DNA from: Winogradskyella sp.
Lineage (GTDB): Bacteria; Bacteroidota; Bacteroidia; Flavobacteriales; Flavobacteriaceae
Length of the DNA: 64,000 bases
Reading direction: 5' to 3'
NCBI GenBank assembly: GCA_004211785.1
Contig: SHBX01000001.1
Coordinates: 186,001-250,000, forward strand
Part shown: piece after piece, positions 1 through 7,227 of the stretch
Layout of the letters: every line of letters begins with the position of its first letter
How positions within the stretch are numbered: position 1 is the first letter of the stretch
Notes under the pieces: model-generated
Database searches by the model: none
Told to the model about the DNA's origin: nothing
Seen by the model: only the letters and a program-made list of their open reading frames with translations
Program-made: the position numbers and the translations under genes

Positions 1-683
1 AGTGCTCTTCTTACATAGCCTTCAAAGTCAGGACCTGTACCAGTTCTTCCTCCAAAACCAATCATACCTAATCCATGCCCTAACTCATGCAATACTACAG
101 TAACAAAATCATATTGGGTTACAGTTGGATTTCCATCAGTACCAAAATACCAGTTCGAATACTGAGAATTAAGGTTACAGTTAATATCTATGGAGTTGGA
201 GCCATTAAGTTCTGTGCCTACAATAGATTCTGCTAATGCTGCTGGATATAGTGTATTTGCACCACCACTTGGGATTTCTGTAAAAAATGCTGGGCCAGCA
301 CTACCTAATGATAGACCTAAATCAGTCCAATTGGCATTTACTCGTATAGTAACAGGTGAGTCTAAAAGTGACTCCCAAATATCTACAGCAAACTGAAATG
401 CTTGTTGTTCTGGTCCATTAACCGGAAAACCATTGTATGTTACTTCAATTGAAGAACATGGGTTTACTCTATTTTGAAGTCGCTCTTGTACCCATTCTCT
501 TGGAGGGATATAAACTCTATTTTGATAGTTGGAAATTGGTAATGTACAGCCAATCATGTTATGATCGTGGTCATTATTTTCTATAACAGTTAGTTGACCA
601 TTATTATTTTGACTATATGATAGATTAAAAACAAAAAATACAATTAGAGTTGCTAGGTGAGTTTTAATGTAATTTTTCTTCAT
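1..683 (-). CDS. Secreted zinc metalloprotease (metzincin-like), partial at the left edge
   Basis: Translated by hand from ATG at 683: MKKNYIKTHLATLIVFFVFNLSYSQ..., with VVLHELGHGLGMIGFGG; paralogous to the next two ORFs; open at the window edge, so missing from the ORF track. Confidence 0.8.
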   Translation of the reverse strand, partial: MKKNYIKTHLATLIVFFVFNLSYSQNNNGQLTVIENNDHDHNMIGCTLPISNYQNRVYIPPREWVQERLQNRVNPCSSIEVTYNGFPVNGPEQQAFQFAVDIWESLLDSPVTIRVNANWTDLGLSLGSAGPAFFTEIPSGGANTLYPAALAESIVGTELNGSNSIDINCNLNSQYSNWYFGTDGNPTVTQYDFVTVVLHELGHGLGMIGFGGRTGTGPDFEGYVRRA

Positions 684-804
684 GCATGCAAAGGCTTGAT
701 TATCAATATAAAAATAGTGAAACATTATGATTTAAGAGAAACTTTTTGTAAGTAATTTCTGTTTTTTTGCTCAAGCTTATGTTTATCCCTTAATGATATA
801 TAGT

Positions 805-838
805 AAAAAAGGGAAGCAAAATTTGCTCCCCTTTTCTT
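805..838 (-). terminator. Rho-independent terminator-like hairpin
   Basis: aaaaaagggaagcaaaatttgctccccttttcttt, just downstream of the 855..2198 gene. Confidence 0.6.
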
Positions 839-854
839 TATTACATTGAATATT

Positions 855-2198
855 CTAATTCTTAATTATCTTTTTTGTAATACTTAAATCTGATGTTTTA
901 CTTTCTATAGTTAAAAAGTAAAGTGCATTTTTAAGATTGCTTAAGTTAGATATTGTTATTTCTCCACTTATAGCATTTGCAGCTTGATTAAAAACAACAC
1001 GACCATTGATATCAACTATAGATATACCAAATTCTTGGTTTACTATGTTAGAAGTCAAATCCAAAGTTAAAGTATCCGTAAAAGGATTAGGGCTAATTTT
1101 AATGCTGTCTAAGGCAAAATCTTCAGTACTTAATAATGAGCCTTGGCATAATGACCATCCCATATCTTCCATAAAACCTAAGGTTACATTGCCTGGGTCA
1201 TATACATCTTCGCCAGGACCTAAAAACGGAGTCATTAAAGCTGTTTCAGTACCGTTAAATGTACCTTCATCCCAGTGACTATAACTTGTCCCAGCCACAA
1301 AATTGTTAGGCGCGTATGTTCTTGGAAGCGTACCTCCATTTTGTGCTACAGCTATTGGACTATTACTATTTAAATTTCCGCTAGTAAATGCGTTAAGCAT
1401 TGTTGTTGACGGATCAGGGAAAGTCCCTTCATCTAATATAGATGTGCCAGAAGATTCTATAAATGTATCCCAAGGTGAAGTATGAATAGCTAAAGGGTCA
1501 TTTTCTAGTAAAGTAGTATTACCATTAGCGTCTCGTCTAATATATCCGCCTGTTCCAAAAATTGTACCTCTTGTTCTGCCAAAACCAGCCATACCTAGCC
1601 CGTGACCAATCTCATGCAATACAACAGCAGTAAAATTAAACATTCCAGGAGGCGCATCACCATTTATGTCTTGAGGAAAAAACCAATCCGTTCTAGAAGA
1701 GTTAAACTGGCAAAAGATGTCATCACCAGAGTTAGTTGTATTTGTAAGTTTTTCAAATAAAGCAGCAGGATATACAATATTATCTGTACTACCTGGGATG
1801 CCTGCAAAATAAGAAGCAGCTGCTCCACCAAGGTTATTTGGGTTACCGGTATCTACCCAGTTAGCATCAATATATATAGTCTGGTCAGATTCTATAAGTG
1901 TTGCCCATATATCAACTGCCAATTGAAAAGCAATCTGTTCAGTTCCAGGACCAGCTGGTATTCCAGAAGGAAACCCAGTATAATTGACAACAAAATTTGT
2001 ACATGGTGTCGAACGATTTTCTAATCTCTCTTTTGCAGCCTCTCTTAAAGCTATAAATGTATCGTTAGGATTTCCTGTGTCAGGCATCTCACATGATAAT
2101 TTGATAGTACCAGGGCTTTCTAATGTTTGAGAATAACTTATCAGACTTGAGAAAAAAACGAAACAAGTTAAATAAGTTATAAAAGCATTCTTTTTCAT
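855..2198 (-). CDS. Secreted zinc metalloprotease with T9SS type A sorting domain
   Basis: Signal peptide, HEIGHGLGMAGF, SHWDE...LMTP, C-terminal SPNPFTDTLTLDL...ITKKIIKN sorting tail. Confidence 0.85.
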   Translation of the reverse strand: MKKNAFITYLTCFVFFSSLISYSQTLESPGTIKLSCEMPDTGNPNDTFIALREAAKERLENRSTPCTNFVVNYTGFPSGIPAGPGTEQIAFQLAVDIWATLIESDQTIYIDANWVDTGNPNNLGGAAASYFAGIPGSTDNIVYPAALFEKLTNTTNSGDDIFCQFNSSRTDWFFPQDINGDAPPGMFNFTAVVLHEIGHGLGMAGFGRTRGTIFGTGGYIRRDANGNTTLLENDPLAIHTSPWDTFIESSGTSILDEGTFPDPSTTMLNAFTSGNLNSNSPIAVAQNGGTLPRTYAPNNFVAGTSYSHWDEGTFNGTETALMTPFLGPGEDVYDPGNVTLGFMEDMGWSLCQGSLLSTEDFALDSIKISPNPFTDTLTLDLTSNIVNQEFGISIVDINGRVVFNQAANAISGEITISNLSNLKNALYFLTIESKTSDLSITKKIIKN

Positions 2199-2205
2199 AA
2201 TTTAA

Positions 2206-3540
2206 TTATTGCTTAATAATCTTCTTGGTAATTTTTAAATCTGAAGTTTTACTTTCTATAGTTAAAAAGTAAAGTGCATTTTTAAGGTTACTAAGGTTAT
2301 GGATTTTTATTTCTCCACTTATAGCATTTGCAAATTGATTATACACTATACGACCATTAATATCAACTATAGATATGTCAAACTCTTGGCTAGCAATGTT
2401 AGAAGTTAAATCTAATGTTATAGTATCCGTAAAAGGATTAGGGCTTAATTGAATGTTATTTAATAAAAAATCTTCAGTACTGAATGTGTTATCGCATAAT
2501 GGCCATCCCATATCTTCCATAAAAGCCAGTATAACATCACCTGGGTCATGATTAGCTTCTCCAGGTGCAGAAAAAGGTGTCATTAAAGCATGTGGAGTAC
2601 CGTTAAAGGTGTCTTCATCTAAATGACTGTAACTAGAACCAGAATTAAATGTATTCGGAGCATATGTTTGAGGTGGAACTCCACCATTTTGCATAACGGC
2701 TAAAGTAGAATTAATAGTAAGGTTTCCACCCTGAAATTGAGCTAATAGTTGTGACGATGGGTCTGGAAAACCAAAAGGTGCAGACGTATCAAGTATTGAA
2801 ACTGGATTTGCAAATATATCTGCTCCATCTATAAAATTATCCCATATACTTGCATCACCACTAAATCGGATTGCACCTAAATTGGGGTCAGAGGTGAGTT
2901 GTCTTCCAAAACCTAAGACTCCTAATCCATGACCTAATTCATGTAAAACAACGGTTACAAAATCAAATTGACCAGCTGGCGGATTGGCATCGGTTCCAAA
3001 ATACCAATCGCTTCTATTACTATTAAAATTAGCATTGATATCATTAGATGTTCCACCGGGACCATCAACATCTTCTCCTAATAATACCTCAGTCAGTGCT
3101 GCTGGGTACAATGTATTTGCAGGTATTCCAGGACCAGTTAGCGTGAAAAAACCATCAGAATTAGCACTACCTAAATTGCCTGGTGCAGCTGGATCAAAGT
3201 TAGCAGTTACTGTAATGTCTACAGGTGAGCTTAATAAGTTTGACCATATGTCTACGGCAAATTGAAAAGCTGCCTGAGCTTGAGGAAAACTGGCAAACCC
3301 AGAGCCATAATTTACATTAAATGTTGAGCAAGGGGCAATTCTATTCTCCATCCTGTCTTTTACAAATTCTCGTCTGGCATTATTAATTAATGCAGCTTCA
3401 TCAGTTGGAGTATATATACATATATCCCAATCAATTTGATGTCTTTCAGGGCTAGCTAATCTTGTTTGTTGGGCAAAGCCTATAAATGTAAATAGGATTA
3501 ATGTGCTAGTGAATAATAGATTAGTGTAATTTCTTTTCAT
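2206..3540 (-). CDS. Secreted zinc metalloprotease with T9SS type A sorting domain (paralog of the previous gene)
   Basis: HELGHGLGVLGFGR, SHLDE...LMTP, near-identical C-terminal sorting tail; start placed at MKRNYTN rather than the longer track start at 3588. Confidence 0.85.
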   Translation of the reverse strand: MKRNYTNLLFTSTLILFTFIGFAQQTRLASPERHQIDWDICIYTPTDEAALINNARREFVKDRMENRIAPCSTFNVNYGSGFASFPQAQAAFQFAVDIWSNLLSSPVDITVTANFDPAAPGNLGSANSDGFFTLTGPGIPANTLYPAALTEVLLGEDVDGPGGTSNDINANFNSNRSDWYFGTDANPPAGQFDFVTVVLHELGHGLGVLGFGRQLTSDPNLGAIRFSGDASIWDNFIDGADIFANPVSILDTSAPFGFPDPSSQLLAQFQGGNLTINSTLAVMQNGGVPPQTYAPNTFNSGSSYSHLDEDTFNGTPHALMTPFSAPGEANHDPGDVILAFMEDMGWPLCDNTFSTEDFLLNNIQLSPNPFTDTITLDLTSNIASQEFDISIVDINGRIVYNQFANAISGEIKIHNLSNLKNALYFLTIESKTSDLKITKKIIKQ

Positions 3541-3605
3541 AAGTGTAATTTTTCTTTTTGAGACGCAAAAGTAATGAAAGACTAACATTTTTTCTTTTCA
3601 TTTAA

Positions 3606-3648
3606 CAAAAAAGGAGGCTTTTTATAGAAAAAACCTCCTTTTTTTTAA
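3606..3648 (-). terminator. Rho-independent terminator-like hairpin
   Basis: aaaaaaggagg...cctcctttttttt, downstream of the 3662..4054 minus-strand gene. Confidence 0.65.
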
Positions 3649-3661
3649 TTTTATTTCAATA

Positions 3662-4054
3662 TTATTTTACAATCAATGTGTATTGTGGTGTTGGGTTTAG
3701 TGGACAAAAATAAATATACTCTCCTTTTGCTAAGGTAGTTGTATTCGATATACCTTTTGTATTGTTTTCCACGGCTTTTGTTACATAAGCTGTTTTAATA
3801 TGTGCATCTGGATTAGCTTTTGGAGCTAAAACAAAACCTACCTTATGACCAACATTATTGTTAGATATCTCAAAGACATAAGAACCTTCTTTTAGCGTTA
3901 GTGTCTTTTGAGTAAACTCACCTTTGGTTTGCTCTAAAGAAACAATTTGAGCTTTTTCACCCTTCATCATTGCTTCTTTTTTCATATTTTCTTGAGCATT
4001 ACCTGCGACTGTAAATGTTAGTGCGATTACTAAAATTGAAATTACTTTTTTCAT
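3662..4054 (-). CDS. Secreted cupredoxin-like protein
   Basis: Signal peptide; ...VGHKVGFVLAPKANPDAH...LAKGEYIYFCPLNPTPQYTLIVK resembles cupredoxin-fold proteins. Confidence 0.55.
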   Translation of the reverse strand: MKKVISILVIALTFTVAGNAQENMKKEAMMKGEKAQIVSLEQTKGEFTQKTLTLKEGSYVFEISNNNVGHKVGFVLAPKANPDAHIKTAYVTKAVENNTKGISNTTTLAKGEYIYFCPLNPTPQYTLIVK

Positions 4055-4093
4055 GATATTTGTTTTTAAATGTTTATTATTTGTTTTAATGAC

Positions 4094-4447
4094 TTAAGCG
4101 TGGTAATAACGTTCGTTAATGATTTTACCATTTTTCCACTCAGTTCTATTGACTTGTTCAAACCTGTGGTGTTGACCATCATTTGTTTTAAATTCCATAA
4201 TTGCCTCGTAATACGATGTGTTTCCAGAAATCGAAATATTTTTTATATCATATTTAATAAATTCTGTTACAGTATCCAGTAATTCTTTTTCTGCATTTAA
4301 GGCCACTTCTTTACCAATTTTTGGGGTATTATTGGCCTCCTGCAGAATAACATTATCGTCTAAATACTTTTCCATTGCTTCTATGAACTTGCCTTTTCCA
4401 AGCAGTTCTTTTAAGTCTATAAGTGCATTTTCTATTGAATTATTCAT
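4094..4447 (-). CDS. SnoaL/NTF2-like protein
   Basis: 117 aa; ALIDLKELLGKGKFIEAMEKYLDDNVILQEAN...FKTNDGQHHRFEQVNRTEWKNGKI pattern of NTF2-like proteins. Confidence 0.6.
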   Translation of the reverse strand: MNNSIENALIDLKELLGKGKFIEAMEKYLDDNVILQEANNTPKIGKEVALNAEKELLDTVTEFIKYDIKNISISGNTSYYEAIMEFKTNDGQHHRFEQVNRTEWKNGKIINERYYHA

Positions 4448-4470
4448 TTTTTTGTTATTGAGATTAATTG

Positions 4471-5019
4471 TTAAGCTGTTTCTAATTCTAATGGTTGTGC
4501 TAAAGGGAAATCTACAGGTACTTTTGTTGTATTATGGATATAGTTGGATATAGTTTTGTCCCCAACTAATGAAATTGTATCTATAAGATTTGCTTTTGTA
4601 TAGCCTGCATTAAAGAAGTTCTCTAAAACAGCTTCATTAGTTTTTCCTCTATTTTCAGTAATATTTTTAGCAAGTTTTGCTAAAGCATCTAATTTGTCAT
4701 TAACTGAAGAATAGCCTGCTCTTAACTCTAGTATTTGTTCATCTGTAAAACCGTTCATTTTACCAATAGCTGTGTGAGCAGACAAACAATACATACATTC
4801 GTTAACTTGGCTTACCGCAAGATTAACTACTTCTTTTTCTTTTGCAGAAAGGGATGTTTTTGCGTTAGCAAAATTCAAATAGTTTTCTAAGGCGGTATCA
4901 CTATATGCATAGGTTGCAAATAGGTTAGGGACAAAGCCAAGACCTTTGTTTAGATTGTCAAAAATAGCTTGGTTATTTGTGCTTACGTCTTCTCGTTTTG
5001 GAACATTAAATGTGCTCAT
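4471..5019 (-). CDS. Carboxymuconolactone decarboxylase/AhpD-like family protein
   Basis: ECMYCLSAHTAIGK CxxC motif and helical AhpD-like context. Confidence 0.8.
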   Translation of the reverse strand: MSTFNVPKREDVSTNNQAIFDNLNKGLGFVPNLFATYAYSDTALENYLNFANAKTSLSAKEKEVVNLAVSQVNECMYCLSAHTAIGKMNGFTDEQILELRAGYSSVNDKLDALAKLAKNITENRGKTNEAVLENFFNAGYTKANLIDTISLVGDKTISNYIHNTTKVPVDFPLAQPLELETA

Positions 5020-5157
5020 AATTTTATTTTTTATTGTTGTTATTTATTTTTTAAAACTGAAACGATTTCAGTATTACTTTTTGTTGGTACAAAGTTGCTA
5101 CCATTTTGGGTATCGAGGAATGTTTGTTTTTCCTTTTAACTTGTCAATTATTCCCTT

Positions 5158-5319
5158 TTATTTTTTACTACTTATATAAGGTTTTTCAGAATCACAATAG
5201 TAATCATGTATAGATTTGTGCTCACAATGTGTTGCTGCACTTATTGTATTAAGAATTCTTTTAGGAGTGCTTCTGAATATTTCTATTAAATTAAATATAG
5301 ATTTGTGTGTCTTTTTCAT
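5158..5319 (-). CDS. Small hypothetical protein, 53 aa (not in ORF track)
   Basis: ATG to TAA read by hand: MKKTHKSIFNLIEIFRSTPKRILNTISAATHCEHKSIHDYYCDSEKPYISSKK; fills the gap between the CMD and AraC genes. Confidence 0.45.
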   Translation of the reverse strand: MKKTHKSIFNLIEIFRSTPKRILNTISAATHCEHKSIHDYYCDSEKPYISSKK

Positions 5320-5413
5320 CTTATTGTTGTTTTATAATTACAATGCAAAGATGCAATAGGAAGTAATTCTAAAAAATGAACAAATTGCCCAGTAACTTGT
5401 CAATTTTTCCTAA

Positions 5414-6253
5414 CTAAGAAATTTTTAATTGTTTTTTAAATTCAGAAGGTGATTGTGATGTGTGTTTTTTAAACAATCTACTTAAATGTGAAGCGTCGTC
5501 AAAGCCAACTTCGTAGGCAATCTCTTTGGCAGTTTTATCTGTATAAATCAAAAGTCGTTTTGCTTCTAAAACAATTCGCTCATGTATAATTTGGAGAGGG
5601 CTTTGATTAAGTTTTGCAAAGTTATTGGACAAAGTTTTTGGAGATTTAAAAAGCATATCGGCATAAAAACCAACACTATGTTCTTTTCTAAAATGCTGCT
5701 CTACTAAAAAATTGAATGAACGAAGTAAATCTACTTTAGAGCTTTTAGGAGTTTCTACAATACCGCTTTTTGCTTTTAATAAACGTGTACTTTTTATAAT
5801 AAACCGTGCCATGAGCATACGCAGCATTTCGGCTTGTATATTGTCTTTAGTCTCTAGTTCATCAATAAATACTTCGTGAAGTATCTCAAACTTACGTTGC
5901 TCAGTTTTATTAAGTGTAATAACAGGTATATTAGTATTACCAAAAAATAAAATACCAACACAGCTTACTTCTTGGTCATGATCTTTAATACAATAAAACT
6001 CACGATTGAATTGATAGATAATCGCTTCAGAATTATTAACAACCTGAAGGTATTGAATAGGTGTCAATGCCAAAATACTTTGAGGTTTTAAGGTAAAAGG
6101 AACACTATCTATAATTAATTCAATAGGCTCAGATTTTGCCCATATAAAAGTATAAAGCTCTGTTTGTTTTGGAGTTTCAAATGATTTTAGAACCTTTTGG
6201 TCATTAAGATAAAAGATGGCGTCAGTAGAAAATTCTTTAAATTGATATTGCAT
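5414..6253 (-). CDS. AraC family transcriptional regulator
   Basis: C-terminal AraC HTH: KEIAYEVGFDDASHLSRLFKKHTSQSPSEFKKQ. Confidence 0.85.
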   Translation of the reverse strand: MQYQFKEFSTDAIFYLNDQKVLKSFETPKQTELYTFIWAKSEPIELIIDSVPFTLKPQSILALTPIQYLQVVNNSEAIIYQFNREFYCIKDHDQEVSCVGILFFGNTNIPVITLNKTEQRKFEILHEVFIDELETKDNIQAEMLRMLMARFIIKSTRLLKAKSGIVETPKSSKVDLLRSFNFLVEQHFRKEHSVGFYADMLFKSPKTLSNNFAKLNQSPLQIIHERIVLEAKRLLIYTDKTAKEIAYEVGFDDASHLSRLFKKHTSQSPSEFKKQLKIS

Positions 6254-6332
6254 TACTGCTTAGTCTAAAAGCTTTGCCAAAAATTACGAATTATTATAAT
6301 TAAAAAGAGACAAAACAAAAAAAGCAACTTTA

Positions 6333-6506
6333 TTAAGCCACTTTTTTAAGTAAGTCAAAGCAAGGACACTTTTTGCAACGTTTGTGTTCTGCCTTTTTAT
6401 ATTTCTTGCAACATTTAGATTTGATTTTACCTAAAGCATCTAAACCAGAAGTCTCAAGTACTTTGATTCGCTCTTTCTTGAGTTTTTTATCTTTCTTTTT
6501 GCCCAC
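6333..6506 (-). CDS. Small Lys/Cys-rich protein, 57 aa, GTG start (not in ORF track)
   Basis: Read by hand: VGKKKDKKLKKERIKVLETSGLDALGKIKSKCCKKYKKAEHKRCKKCPCFDLLKKVA*. Confidence 0.55.
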   Translation of the reverse strand: MGKKKDKKLKKERIKVLETSGLDALGKIKSKCCKKYKKAEHKRCKKCPCFDLLKKVA

Positions 6507-6571
6507 AATTATTTACTTAAATAACTGCGCAAAAGTAATTATTTGTATTTAATCTAAATAAACTTTAACAT

Positions 6572-7093
6572 TTAAGCTCCCGTATTAGGTGTGGCAGAAC
6601 TAACTACAGTTAATTGTTGTATATCTCTATCAAATAAATAGAGACCGCCTTTGTCATCACCAATCATATTTATCTTATCTAGGATAGTTCTTGCAGTAGC
6701 TTCTTCTTCAATTTGCTCAGCAACATACCACTGTAAAAAGTTGTGTGTAGCATAGTCTTTCTCTTGGAGCGAAATATGTACCAATTCGTTAATACTCTCA
6801 GAAACAAAAATTTCATGTTCTAAAAGTTTTTCAAACATTTTTTTAAAAGAATCAAATGATACGTTAGGCGCATTAAGTTCACTTATATGAGCATGACCAC
6901 CACGTTCGTTTACGAACTTTACAAGTTTAAGCATATGCTCACGCTCTTCATCAGATTGATCGTACATAAAATTAGAAATTCCTTCTAATCCTTTCACTTC
7001 TGCCCATACAGCCATGGCCAAGTAGACTTGTGATGATTCTGCCTCTATTCTTATTTGCTTGTTTAATGCAGATTCTATAGTTTTTGAAAGCAT
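6572..7093 (-). CDS. Ferritin
   Basis: LNKQIRIEAESSQVYLAMAVWAEVKGLEGISNFMYDQSDEEREHMLKLVKFVNERGG, typical non-haem ferritin. Confidence 0.92.
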   Translation of the reverse strand: MLSKTIESALNKQIRIEAESSQVYLAMAVWAEVKGLEGISNFMYDQSDEEREHMLKLVKFVNERGGHAHISELNAPNVSFDSFKKMFEKLLEHEIFVSESINELVHISLQEKDYATHNFLQWYVAEQIEEEATARTILDKINMIGDDKGGLYLFDRDIQQLTVVSSATPNTGA

Positions 7094-7227
7094 AGTTTAC
7101 GTTTTTATCAAAGATACGCAGTAAAAAAGACAAATAAAATAATAGTGAAGCCTGTTAGGACTTTTTTCCGCTAATTCATAATTAGTCTAATTTCTCTTTA
7201 GTATTTTTAAAGGGAAAAATATGTGAA

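Noticed and set aside
190-3265. Plus-strand ORFs at 190..396, 1006..1278, 1303..1485 and 2984..3265
   Set aside because: Antisense to the well-supported metalloprotease genes; they arise from low stop density opposite the coding strand and show no recognisable family.
1-3540. Idea that the metalloproteases are inactive because position 11 of the zinc motif is Gly
   Set aside because: A conserved SHxDE plus LMTP Met-turn downstream offers a displaced third ligand, so inactivity cannot be claimed.
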